From positions 38,383 to 102,382 of the forward strand of contig JAFWPB010000056.1 of NCBI GenBank assembly GCA_017545245.1: a stretch of 64,000 nt of DNA, written 5' to 3'. The position numbers and the translations under genes were made by a program. Origin of the DNA: Clostridiales bacterium. Its GTDB lineage: Bacteria > Bacillota > Clostridia > Saccharofermentanales > Saccharofermentanaceae. Shown piece after piece: positions 50,024 to 58,548 of the stretch (the first letter of the stretch is position 1; every line of letters starts with the position of its first letter). The notes beneath the pieces are model-generated. The model was not told the DNA's origin. It saw only the letters and a list, made by a program, of their open reading frames with translations, and made no database searches.

Positions 50024-52846
50024 ATGAGTATTATTACCAAAATCTTTGGTACACACAGTGATCATGAAATCAAGCACATTATGCCGATCGTTGAATCGAT
50101 CGAAGGCCTTTCGGATAAGTTTTCCAATATGTCTGAGAGCGAACTTAGGGGAATGACAGATGTCCTTAAGAAGCGTTTAGCAGATGGTGAATCTACAGAT
50201 GATATTCTTCCAGAAGCATTTGCTACGATAAGAGAAGCAGCTTGGCGAGTTTTGGGCATGCGTCCTTACCGCGTACAGCTGATCGGTGGTATCATTCTTC
50301 ATCAGGGCCGTATCGCCGAGATGAAAACTGGTGAAGGTAAGACATTGGTAGCTACTCTTCCTGTTTATCTCAATGCTCTTACAGGAAAAGGCGTTCACGT
50401 TGTAACGGTTAACGATTACCTGGCTCGACGCGATAGTGAGTGGATGGGTAAGGTTTATAAGTATCTTGGTCTTTCGGTTGGCTTAATCGTTCATGACCTG
50501 GATAACAATGAGCGTCGTAAGGCCTATAACTCCGACATTACATACGGAACGAACAATGAATTCGGATTCGACTATCTCCGTGATAACATGGTCGACAGAA
50601 AGGAAAAGATGGTTCAGCGTGAACTGGCTTATGCCATCGTCGACGAGGTCGATAGTATCCTGATCGATGAAGCCCGTACACCTCTTATTATTTCCGGTAT
50701 GGGCGGCGAATCCTCTGATATGTACACGAAGGCAGACCGCTTTGTTAAGACATTGAAGAAGTTTGTCGTTGTTGAGACAGACGAGAAGGTCGACATCGAT
50801 GATGTCAGCGGTGACTGCGATTACGTAGTAGATGAGAAAGCAAAGACAGCAGTACTTACTGCAAAGGGTATTGAAAAAGCAGAGAAGCACTTCGGCGTCA
50901 ATAACCTGTCTGATCCGGAAAACTTCGATCTTCAGCACTATATCAACAATGCCTTGAAGGCCAACGGTACTATGGAGCGTGACCAGAAGTACGTTGTTAC
51001 TAACGGCGAAGTTATTATCGTTGACGACTTTACAGGTCGTCTGATGTATGGTCGTCGTTTCAGCGATGGTCTCCACCAGGCTATTGAAGCAAAAGAAGGC
51101 GTTAAGGTTGAGCGTGAGTCGAAGACACTGGCTACGATCACATTCCAGAATTACTTCCGTATGTACGGTAAGCTTGCTGGTATGACCGGTACAGCGTATA
51201 CAGAAGAATCCGAATTCCGTCAGATCTACAGTCTTGACGTTATTCAGATCCCGACAAACAGACCGATCGCCCGTATCGATGAGCATGACGCAGTGTATAA
51301 GAACCAGAGCGGTAAATATGCTGCAGTTCTGAGACAGGTAAAGGAAGCACATGAGAAGGGTCAGCCGGTCCTGGTTGGTACTGTTGAAGTAAGTAAGTCC
51401 GAGTTCCTGTCCAAGATATTCACCCGTGCGGGTATCAAGCATGAAGTCTTGAACGCGAAGAACCATCTCCGTGAGGCTGAAATCGTTGCTCAGGCAGGAC
51501 GTTATGGTGCAGTAACGATCGCAACCAACATGGCTGGTCGTGGTACCGATATTCTGCTTGGTGGTAACCCTGAGTTCATGGCAAAGCAGGAAATGCGTAA
51601 GCTCGGTTATACCGAAGAACTCATCGAGGCTTCCACCGCTTACAACGAGACAGATGATGAACTCATTCTGGAAGCACGTCAGCGCTTTGCTGCTTTGAAT
51701 AAAGATTTTAAGGAAAAAATCAAGGACGAGACAGAAAAGGTAAGAGAAGCCGGCGGTCTGTTCATTATCGGTACAGAGCGTCACGAGTCCCGTCGTATCG
51801 ATAACCAGTTGAGAGGTCGTGCAGGTCGTCAGGGTGACCCGGGACGCACGAAGTTCTTCCTGGCACTGGATGACGATCTGATGCGTCTGTTCGGTGGTGA
51901 ACGTGCCAACGCTGCATTTGAAACACTTGGTGTAGATGAGACAGTTGAGATCCAGTCCGGTATTCTTTCCAGACAGATCGAGAGTGCTCAGAAGAAGGTT
52001 GAAGGTAACAACTTCGGTATCCGCCGTCACGTTCTCGAGTACGACGATGTTATGAACGTACAGAGAAACCTCATCTACGAACAGAGAAGAAAAGTTCTTG
52101 ATGGTGTTGATATTCATGAAACGATCAAGAAGATGCTCACTACTGTTGCAGAGAGAACAGTCAGCAATGTAGCTCTCGATGGTTATATCCAGTCTGAAGA
52201 GTGCGTTAGCCTTAAGGCTTCGGTTCTTGATGTATTCGGTGATCTGAGTGTTGTAAAAGACCTTTCTGATGCTGTATCTGCTAAGGAATCGGTTGATGCT
52301 GAAGAAATTTCCGAGAAACTGGTTGAGCAGGGTCTTGAAAAACTCGAGCAGCGTGATGAAGAGCTTACACCGGAAGTATTCCGTGAAGCAGAGCGTCAGA
52401 TCCTTCTGTTCAATGTTGACCAGAAGTGGATGGATCATATCGATGCGATGGATCAGCTCAGAAATGCAATCGGTATGAGAAGTGTCGGTCAGAAGGACCC
52501 GGTTGTTGAGTACAGACTGGAAGGTTCTGAGATGTTCGACGAGATGAATATGCTTATTCAGAATGATACAGTTCGTTTGATAATGAAGGCCAACATCGAA
52601 GCTGGTCAGAAGATCGAGAGAAAGTCTTCCGTAAGAAAGCTTCAGGAAGGCCACGGAAGTGCCCAACTGGATGCTACAGCTAAGCGTGCACAGTCCGGTG
52701 TAGATGCGAAAGCACACCAGAACGCTGGAACAGAAACACGTGAGCCGGCTAAGAGAGATTCCAAGAAAGTAGGACGTAATGATCCATGTCCTTGCGGAAG
52801 TGGTAAGAAGTACAAGAATTGCTGTGGAAAGGATGCCAATGACTGA
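50024..52846 (+). CDS. secA: Preprotein translocase ATPase SecA
   Basis: Motor of Sec-dependent secretion. The 940-residue protein has Walker A MKTGEGKT, Walker B IVDEVDSILIDEAR, the preprotein cross-linking domain (SGMGGESSDMYTKA), the second ATPase half (IATNMAGRGTDILLGG, LRGRAGRQGDPG), the helical scaffold, and a C-terminal SEC-C zinc motif [19 protein letters not shown] linker rich in Ala/Lys precedes SEC-C. Its last 8 bp overlap the purine nucleoside phosphorylase gene. Confidence 0.97.
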   Translation: MSIITKIFGTHSDHEIKHIMPIVESIEGLSDKFSNMSESELRGMTDVLKKRLADGESTDDILPEAFATIREAAWRVLGMRPYRVQLIGGIILHQGRIAEMKTGEGKTLVATLPVYLNALTGKGVHVVTVNDYLARRDSEWMGKVYKYLGLSVGLIVHDLDNNERRKAYNSDITYGTNNEFGFDYLRDNMVDRKEKMVQRELAYAIVDEVDSILIDEARTPLIISGMGGESSDMYTKADRFVKTLKKFVVVETDEKVDIDDVSGDCDYVVDEKAKTAVLTAKGIEKAEKHFGVNNLSDPENFDLQHYINNALKANGTMERDQKYVVTNGEVIIVDDFTGRLMYGRRFSDGLHQAIEAKEGVKVERESKTLATITFQNYFRMYGKLAGMTGTAYTEESEFRQIYSLDVIQIPTNRPIARIDEHDAVYKNQSGKYAAVLRQVKEAHEKGQPVLVGTVEVSKSEFLSKIFTRAGIKHEVLNAKNHLREAEIVAQAGRYGAVTIATNMAGRGTDILLGGNPEFMAKQEMRKLGYTEELIEASTAYNETDDELILEARQRFAALNKDFKEKIKDETEKVREAGGLFIIGTERHESRRIDNQLRGRAGRQGDPGRTKFFLALDDDLMRLFGGERANAAFETLGVDETVEIQSGILSRQIESAQKKVEGNNFGIRRHVLEYDDVMNVQRNLIYEQRRKVLDGVDIHETIKKMLTTVAERTVSNVALDGYIQSEECVSLKASVLDVFGDLSVVKDLSDAVSAKESVDAEEISEKLVEQGLEKLEQRDEELTPEVFREAERQILLFNVDQKWMDHIDAMDQLRNAIGMRSVGQKDPVVEYRLEGSEMFDEMNMLIQNDTVRLIMKANIEAGQKIERKSSVRKLQEGHGSAQLDATAKRAQSGVDAKAHQNAGTETREPAKRDSKKVGRNDPCPCGSGKKYKNCCGKDAND

Positions 52847-53678
52847 TCTGGATTTTTCTACGAAGATTTCGAAGGCGAGTGAGTATATCTCATCTCAGCT
52901 TTCTGAAATCCCTGATACTTGTTTAGTTTTGGGTTCCGGTCTCGGACCTTTAACGGAGCGGGCAGAAGTGCTCGCTTCTGTTCCATATGCGGATATTCCG
53001 TATTTCCCGAAGACAACTGTCCAGGGACATGAAGGCGTGCTTTTACTCGCTGTTCTTTCCGGAAGAAAGACACTGATCATGAAGGGCCGCTTCCATTTCT
53101 ATGAAGGGTACTCCACGCAGGAAGCAACCTTCTATGTCCGCGTTATGGCTAAACTTGGCGTAAAGAACCTGATCATGACCAATGCAGCCGGCGGAATCAA
53201 TGAAAATATGAAACCGAGCGAACTGATGGTCATCACGGATCACATTTCATTCTTCTGTGATTCTCCACTTCGCGGTGCGAATCTGGATGAATTTGGTGTC
53301 CGTTTCCCGGATCAGTCCTATGTTTACGATCGTGAGTTCATCTCAACGATCCTTTCCTGTGCAGATGAACTTGGTATTCAGATTCATAAGGGCGTTTATG
53401 CCTATACCAGGGGTCCGCAGTATGAGACTCCGGCTGAAATCAGGGCGTTGCGTGCACTGGGTGCCGATGCGGTAGGTATGTCGACAGTGGCAGAGGCGAT
53501 CGTTGCCAGCCATTCCGGCATGCGGATCCTTGCGGTTTCCTGTATCACGAATTATGCCGCAGGTATTACTTCGAATCCATTGTCTCATGAAGAAGTCATG
53601 ACCAATGCAAATAATGCTTCTAAGAACAGTATCGCTTTGATGGAAAAGTTTTTCTCAAAACTGGAGGATCGTGTATGA
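52839..53678 (+). CDS. punA: Purine-nucleoside phosphorylase, trimeric type
   Basis: Phosphorolysis of inosine/guanosine to base and ribose-1-phosphate. The 279-residue protein has VLGSGLGPL (phosphate loop), KGRFHFYEGYS, NAAGGIN, TRGPQYETPAEIRALRALGADAVGMST and NYAAGI. Such trimeric enzymes prefer 6-oxopurines, which fits a role after S-inosylhomocysteine hydrolysis. Start at 52839 within the secA end, after AAGGA; the stop overlaps the next start as ATGA. Confidence 0.93.
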   Translation: MTDLDFSTKISKASEYISSQLSEIPDTCLVLGSGLGPLTERAEVLASVPYADIPYFPKTTVQGHEGVLLLAVLSGRKTLIMKGRFHFYEGYSTQEATFYVRVMAKLGVKNLIMTNAAGGINENMKPSELMVITDHISFFCDSPLRGANLDEFGVRFPDQSYVYDREFISTILSCADELGIQIHKGVYAYTRGPQYETPAEIRALRALGADAVGMSTVAEAIVASHSGMRILAVSCITNYAAGITSNPLSHEEVMTNANNASKNSIALMEKFFSKLEDRV

Positions 53679-54937
53679 GTGATTTGCCATTATATGAAAT
53701 CAAGGATATAAGTCTTGCTCCGAGCGGACAGCACAAGATCGACTGGGCATATAAGAATATGCCGGTTCTACGTACGATTGAACAAGAACTCCGTGAGACA
53801 AAGCCTTTTGAAGGATTGAAGATCTCGGTGAGCGTGCATGTTGAGGCAAAGACAGCCTGCCTGGCTCTGGTTCTTAGAGAAGGCGGAGCAGATGTGGCTT
53901 TGACCGGATGTAATCCATTGTCTACCCAGGATGACGTTGCGGCAGCACTGGTAGAGCGCGGCATGAAGGTTTACTGTATTCATGGTGCAGATCCGGATAC
54001 ATACAGAAGACATCTTGAAATGACTCTGGCTTTCGGTCCGGATATTGTTATCGACGATGGCGGAGACCTTGCGATGCTTTTGCATTCGACCCACAGCCAT
54101 CTGGTACCGAAGATGCTTGGTGCTTGTGAAGAAACCACAACAGGCGTACACCGCTTGAAGATCCTCGAGGAAGAGGGAAGACTGGCATATCCTGTTATTG
54201 CCGTAAACGATGCTCGTTGTAAGCATCTCTTTGATAACCGTTTCGGAACCGGTCAATCTGTTTGGACTGCAATCATGGCTACCACCAATCTTGTTGTTGC
54301 AGGTAAACAGGTGGTTGTTGCCGGATTTGGCATGTGCGGAAAGGGCGTCGCTCTTCGTGCGAAGGGTATGGGTGCCCGTGTCATCGTAACAGAAATCGAT
54401 CCGGTCAAGGCTTGTGAAGCGATCATGGAAGGTTATGAAGTCATGACGATGGATCAGGCGGCACCGCTTGGTGATGTGTTTGTTACTGTAACTGGCTGTA
54501 AAGATGTCATCACAAAACAGCACTTTGAAAAGATGAAAGACGGCGCGATCTGCTGCAATGCAGGCCATTTTGATGTCGAGATCAACCTGGTGCAGCTTGC
54601 TGAAATGGCTGTGGATAAGAAAGAACTTCGTAATAATATAGAAGGATATGTCATGGAAGATGGACGTGTGATCTGTATTCTGGCAGAGGGACGTCTTGTA
54701 AATCTTGCTTCCGGTGATGGACATCCGGTTGAGATCATGGACATGAGTTTTGCCCTTCAGGCCCAGAGCGCACGTTATATTGCTGAACACGGCGCATCTC
54801 TTGCAAAACACGTATATGACACACCTGAATTGATCGATAATCGCGTCGGCGAGTTCCTTTTGAAGGCGAAAGGATGCTCCATTGATAAGCTGACACCGGA
54901 ACAGGATCACTATATTCATTCTTGGGATCTGGAGTAA
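53675..54937 (+). CDS. S-inosylhomocysteine hydrolase (adenosylhomocysteinase family, HxExK type)
   Basis: 420 residues of the SAH-hydrolase fold with bound NAD: GCNPLSTQDD (79-87), EETTTGVHRL (152-161), the catalytic Lys/Asp region NDARCKHLFDNRFGTGQS (178-195), and GFGMCGKG (217-224). The nucleobase motif, HxTxQ in true SAH hydrolases, is H-V-E-A-K (55-59), the HxExK type associated with S-inosylhomocysteine hydrolysis in archaea and some bacteria. The C-terminus ends EQDHYIHSWDLE rather than the usual KxDHYRY tail. PNP upstream and SAH deaminase downstream support SIH as substrate. The alternative is an ordinary AhcY. Confidence 0.85.
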   Translation: MSDLPLYEIKDISLAPSGQHKIDWAYKNMPVLRTIEQELRETKPFEGLKISVSVHVEAKTACLALVLREGGADVALTGCNPLSTQDDVAAALVERGMKVYCIHGADPDTYRRHLEMTLAFGPDIVIDDGGDLAMLLHSTHSHLVPKMLGACEETTTGVHRLKILEEEGRLAYPVIAVNDARCKHLFDNRFGTGQSVWTAIMATTNLVVAGKQVVVAGFGMCGKGVALRAKGMGARVIVTEIDPVKACEAIMEGYEVMTMDQAAPLGDVFVTVTGCKDVITKQHFEKMKDGAICCNAGHFDVEINLVQLAEMAVDKKELRNNIEGYVMEDGRVICILAEGRLVNLASGDGHPVEIMDMSFALQAQSARYIAEHGASLAKHVYDTPELIDNRVGEFLLKAKGCSIDKLTPEQDHYIHSWDLE

Positions 54938-54941
54938 AACA

Positions 54942-56264
54942 ATGAGCAAAGCAACTGTTTTTTCTGATATTACGATCGTTACGTCTAATGATGATGCATG
55001 TGTTTCTGTTATGGAACACGCCTATTGCGTAGTATATGAAGATAAGATCCGATATGTAGGCCTTTCGAAGGAAGAGGCGCTGGAAAAAGCGGGCTTGCTT
55101 TCAGATGACGATGTGAGTGTCTACGAAGGTAAGAATAAGATCCTTTGCCCGACATTTGCCAATGCTCATGCGCATACACCTATGTCGATCTTCAGAAATA
55201 TAGCAGATGATTTTTCTCTTCAGGACTGGTTGTTTGGAGAGATCATTCCAAGAGAAGACCGAATGATCACTGATGACTTTACCTATGGTCATCTTCTGAC
55301 ACTGGCGGAGATGATCGAAGGTGGTACGGCATGTGCTGCTAATATGTACGATGGAGCGAATCAAATCACACTGGCTTCCGCTGAGGCAGGATTCAGACTT
55401 CAGCAGACGGCGATGGGTAAGACCTGCAAAGACGGTGTCTGGTCGGCAGACAGTAAAAACGTTGAAGATTTTATTGCGCTTTGTAATGAACAGGGAAAAG
55501 GACTGGTCAAGCCAAGCCTTCTCGTTCATTCCGTGTATCTCTATCCGGGTTCTTTTTACGCAGAACTTTCTGAACTTGCGAAGAAATACGATATTCCGGT
55601 AAGTGTGCATATCTCTGAAACGATCAAAGAGAATGAGGATTGCATGAGCAGTTACGGCTGCACACCTGTAGAGTATCTTGATCGGGCAGGACTCCTGAGC
55701 GATACTACTGTGGCGGCGCACTGTGTACATCTTACGGAAAACGATATGCGGATCCTTGCGGAGAGAAAGTCCTGGGTGGCACATAATGCTTCAAGCAATA
55801 TGAAATTGGCTTCCGGATTTGCGGATATGGTTGGCATGCAGAAAGCCGGAATCAGACTCTGCCTTGGTACGGATGGTGCGTCGAGCAACAACAACCAGGA
55901 TATGTTCATGGAGATGCGTCTTGCATCTTTTATGGCGAAGGGGAAGACCTATGATCCTACTGTCATGAAAGCTTCGGATGTGTTCCATATGGCTACAAGA
56001 AATGGCTATCTGGCATGTGGTTTTGAAGATTGTGGTATTATAGAAGAAGGTATGAAAGCGGATATTCAGATCATTGATTATGATTGTCCGCAAATGTGGC
56101 CTTTAGGAAATCCGATCTCCGCTTTAGTCTATTCTTGCGGACCGAAGTGTGTCGAATCAGTAATGATCAACGGCAAATTTGTGTTATACAAACATGATTT
56201 GATGACGATTGATTTTGAAAAGGTCAGATTTGAAACGAAGAAGACGATGGAACGTTTGAAGTAA
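54942..56264 (+). CDS. mtaD: SAH/5'-methylthioadenosine deaminase (amidohydrolase family)
   Basis: Deaminates SAH to S-inosylhomocysteine, and often MTA or adenosine. The 440-residue amidohydrolase has the metal motif NAHAHTPM (HxH), HISETIKENED, AAHCVHL, and LGTDGASSNNN with the catalytic Asp. HNASSNMKLASG is the family's substrate loop. The start is 4 bp after the SIH hydrolase stop, after GGAG. Position beside SIH hydrolase and PNP gives a complete route SAH, SIH, inosine, hypoxanthine. tRNA-Arg begins 27 bp after the stop. Confidence 0.88.
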   Translation: MSKATVFSDITIVTSNDDACVSVMEHAYCVVYEDKIRYVGLSKEEALEKAGLLSDDDVSVYEGKNKILCPTFANAHAHTPMSIFRNIADDFSLQDWLFGEIIPREDRMITDDFTYGHLLTLAEMIEGGTACAANMYDGANQITLASAEAGFRLQQTAMGKTCKDGVWSADSKNVEDFIALCNEQGKGLVKPSLLVHSVYLYPGSFYAELSELAKKYDIPVSVHISETIKENEDCMSSYGCTPVEYLDRAGLLSDTTVAAHCVHLTENDMRILAERKSWVAHNASSNMKLASGFADMVGMQKAGIRLCLGTDGASSNNNQDMFMEMRLASFMAKGKTYDPTVMKASDVFHMATRNGYLACGFEDCGIIEEGMKADIQIIDYDCPQMWPLGNPISALVYSCGPKCVESVMINGKFVLYKHDLMTIDFEKVRFETKKTMERLK

Positions 56265-56291
56265 CTAAGAAACTTCGTTTTCTTCACATAT

Positions 56292-56368
56292 GCGCTTATA
56301 GCTCAGCAGGATAGAGCGTCCGCCTCCTAAGCGGAAGGCCGCTGGTTCGAATCCAGTTAAGTGCACCA
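56292..56368 (+). tRNA. tRNA-Arg (anticodon CCT), CCA encoded
   Basis: A 77-nt cloverleaf: acceptor GCGCTTA/TAAGTGC with one G-T pair, D stem GCTC/GAGC, anticodon stem TCCGC/GCGGA with loop CTCCTAA (anticodon CCT, reads AGG), T loop TTCGAAT, discriminator A and encoded CCA. It is closely downstream of the deaminase gene and followed by a strong terminator. Confidence 0.95.
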
Positions 56369-56373
56369 AAATA

Positions 56374-56406
56374 AGGGGGGACTCATGTTGAGTTGCCCCT
56401 TTTTTT
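56374..56406 (+). terminator. Terminator after tRNA-Arg
   Basis: AGGGGGGACTCA / TGAGTTGCCCCT arms, 3-nt loop, then a run of seven T. It ends the secA-to-tRNA unit. Confidence 0.9.
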
Positions 56407-56418
56407 GCTTTTGAACAT

Positions 56419-56449
56419 TTGAAGGTCAAACAAATGACCATGATATAAT
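56419..56449 (+). promoter_or_regulatory. Possible promoter for the first YD-repeat lipoprotein
   Basis: TTGAAG (56419-56424) and TATAAT (56444-56449), with a long 19-bp spacer, 45 bp before the start. Confidence 0.4.
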
Positions 56450-56493
56450 AAAAAATCATGAACATTATTTTCTAGCATTAAGGAGGTTGCGTC

Positions 56494-57546
56494 ATGAAAG
56501 GTTTGGAAAGGAAATGCAGCATCGGTATGAGCATTATTCTTTGTGCGGGAATGCTGAACGGATGTATATTCAAAAAAGAAAGTAAAGAGAGTAAAGATAG
56601 TCAAACGACTACTGTTCAGACAACTACAAAGAAAAATATCTATCCAGAAATGTCTTCTTCCTTAGCAGAGTATAAGGAAGTGCCGAAGTGGACGGATCAG
56701 ATTTCAGATGGAATGAAGGTGGAATACGTACTGGTTCTTGAGACGGAAAAGATTTTTAATGGCGATGTGAATACCAAGGCGTATGAATATGATAAACAAG
56801 GCCGCCGAAGTGCAATGGTCGAAAGTATTGGATCAGGATCAGCCCGAACTGAATATACATATAATGACAGCGATCTTCTGATACGCGAAGAGACTAAATA
56901 CGAAGGTCATGTTGGTGCATATGCAGATGGCTATGCCGCTTATGAGTACAACGATCAAGGCCAGATCGTTTCAAAAAAACTGTATGTTTTGGGAAAAGAT
57001 GATCCAATTGATACTGACATATATCGTTATGATAATGACGGACATCTGATTTATGAACGACATGGAATTGTCGACTCCGTGAGGGTTGAATATACATACG
57101 AAAACGGTACTCTCGTTTCTTCTGAAAGCTCGGGTGTAACACAAGTTCAAGCCGGACCGATCAACTGGAGTGAGATAAGAACATATGATAAAAATGGGAA
57201 TGTGATTCATTACGAACAGAAGAACAACGATGAAGTGACTTTTACTGCTTCCTACGAGTATGATGAACATAACAATGAGATTCGTTGTAGTCATTCGTCA
57301 GATAATGATAACAGGCTTTATGAGACAAAGTTTACCTATGATGAGAGTGGAAATGTCTTGACGAAAGTCGAGTACTTTTGGAACGATGGTGTGAAGACAG
57401 AACAACCTGATCTTACGATAGAATATGTTTTTACTTATGACGAAAATGGATTACTGCTTTATGAATTAGAACAAGTTGATGGAGTTTTCGATCAGTACAT
57501 CAAATATGAATATGAACCGATTCTGGTTCCTGATTCGAGTACATAA
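56494..57546 (+). CDS. YD-repeat (RHS-like) lipoprotein, copy 1
   Basis: 350 residues. The lipobox MLNGC gives Cys24; a Lys/Ser and Thr-rich linker follows. From about 75 on, repeats of about 20-25 residues read Y-x-Y-D-x-x-G-x (YEYDKQGR, YTYNDSDLL, YEYNDQGQI, YRYDNDGHL, YTYENGTL, YEYDEHNNE, FTYDESGNV, FTYDENGLL), as in RHS/YD-repeat beta proteins, and the chain ends YEYEPILVP. It resembles the copy at 58545 in length, repeat order and ending. The function is probably surface binding. Unlike true Rhs toxins it is short and has no C-terminal toxin domain. Confidence 0.82.
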   Translation: MKGLERKCSIGMSIILCAGMLNGCIFKKESKESKDSQTTTVQTTTKKNIYPEMSSSLAEYKEVPKWTDQISDGMKVEYVLVLETEKIFNGDVNTKAYEYDKQGRRSAMVESIGSGSARTEYTYNDSDLLIREETKYEGHVGAYADGYAAYEYNDQGQIVSKKLYVLGKDDPIDTDIYRYDNDGHLIYERHGIVDSVRVEYTYENGTLVSSESSGVTQVQAGPINWSEIRTYDKNGNVIHYEQKNNDEVTFTASYEYDEHNNEIRCSHSSDNDNRLYETKFTYDESGNVLTKVEYFWNDGVKTEQPDLTIEYVFTYDENGLLLYELEQVDGVFDQYIKYEYEPILVPDSST

Positions 57547-57568
57547 TTATGATGAGAGGTGAATGTCC

Positions 57569-57751
57569 ATGCCGCCATCAAGAAAAAGCACTTCCACCCA
57601 TTACGACAGTAGTTCCAGCAGTGACTACTCTTCTTCTTCGGACAGCAACCGTACGAAGCAGAAGATGACATGGTTCATTGAAGTCAGTAATGGCAACTGG
57701 ACCGAACTGCCTGAAAGATACGATACATCGCGGCTGTGGCATATCGAATAA
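57569..57751 (+). CDS. Small Ser-rich peptide
   Basis: 60 residues: a Ser/Asp-rich N-terminal half (about 1-30), then KMTWFIEVSNGNWTELPERYDTSRLWHIE. GAGAGG lies 8 nt before ATG 57569. No TM or signal peptide; unknown family. It follows the first YD lipoprotein by 22 bp. A weak call because of size, but the ribosome site is good. Confidence 0.5.
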   Translation: MPPSRKSTSTHYDSSSSSDYSSSSDSNRTKQKMTWFIEVSNGNWTELPERYDTSRLWHIE

Positions 57752-57770
57752 AAACGGGAAAAGGGGAAAG

Positions 57771-57779
57771 TGGTAAAAT
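57771..57779 (+). promoter_or_regulatory. Extended -10 for the 7-TM gene
   Basis: TGGTAAAAT, 44 bp before the start; the same sequence serves as -10 upstream of corA and of the HAD gene. Confidence 0.4.
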
Positions 57780-57822
57780 TTAAGGAGTTAAGTCACTTCA
57801 GAAGGGATGAAAGAAGCGGGGA

Positions 57823-58548
57823 ATGAGCTATCTACTGTATTCGTTTATATTCAAAGTTTACATTTATGGCGGACTCATGATTCCTTGCCTGTGTGCAGTC
57901 CTGGGTATTGTCATTCTGTCAAAGAAAGATAAATGTGCAAAGTGGCTTGGTGCCTGGTTTCTGGCGCGAGGTCTCTGCGATTTCGTTCAGCATTTTTATA
58001 CTCTGCTTCCCAGATATATAAGTAGTATAGATATTAAAACGTATTCCGCTCTTTCCTTTCCTAAGAGTTGTGTAACTGCAGTGCTTTCGGTCTTTTGTTT
58101 CATTTCGATCTTCCTTTATGCGAAATGGCGTTATTCATCGAAAGGACTTCTTGCGACGATCCTCTTGATCCTGGCAAAGCCAGTTGCCGTAATTCCGCTC
58201 GTTCTAGCTCAATCCTTCTTTATGAAAAGCGCTGGTTCTGCGGAAAAATATGCTTACTTGCGGTACTTGGCCAGTGCCATTCCGGAAATCGCATTCTGGA
58301 TATTCATCCTCGTGATCTACTATAAAAACAGAGAAAAAGAAGAAAAGCAAAGAACGCTATGGACGCTGCCGCTCTTCATCCTTATTTTCAATGTGTACTT
58401 TGTCATCCGCTATCTGCTTGCTGTCATAGGCGTTAAAACTTACCTGTTGATCGACATTCACGTTACGATCGTGCAGCTTGTGATCATTACGATATATGCT
58501 TTTTATGTTTTATCCAAAGCGCCGAACAAGTTGGAGGAAACGTCATGA
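57823..58548 (+). CDS. 7-TM membrane protein of unknown function
   Basis: 241 residues with about seven hydrophobic segments (roughly 10-35, 42-64, 88-106, 113-134, 155-170, 182-205, 212-234). N-terminus outside or inside is undecided. No enzyme motif is seen; the region around ARGLCDFVQHFY in TM2 is the only polar cluster inside a helix. The stop overlaps the second YD lipoprotein start as ATGA, so the two are translated together and may act as a pair. Confidence 0.65.
   Translation: MSYLLYSFIFKVYIYGGLMIPCLCAVLGIVILSKKDKCAKWLGAWFLARGLCDFVQHFYTLLPRYISSIDIKTYSALSFPKSCVTAVLSVFCFISIFLYAKWRYSSKGLLATILLILAKPVAVIPLVLAQSFFMKSAGSAEKYAYLRYLASAIPEIAFWIFILVIYYKNREKEEKQRTLWTLPLFILIFNVYFVIRYLLAVIGVKTYLLIDIHVTIVQLVIITIYAFYVLSKAPNKLEETS

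Noticed and set aside
50483..52717. 744-residue open frame on the minus strand inside secA
   Set aside because: Same reason: an antisense shadow of a conserved gene with no plausible protein.
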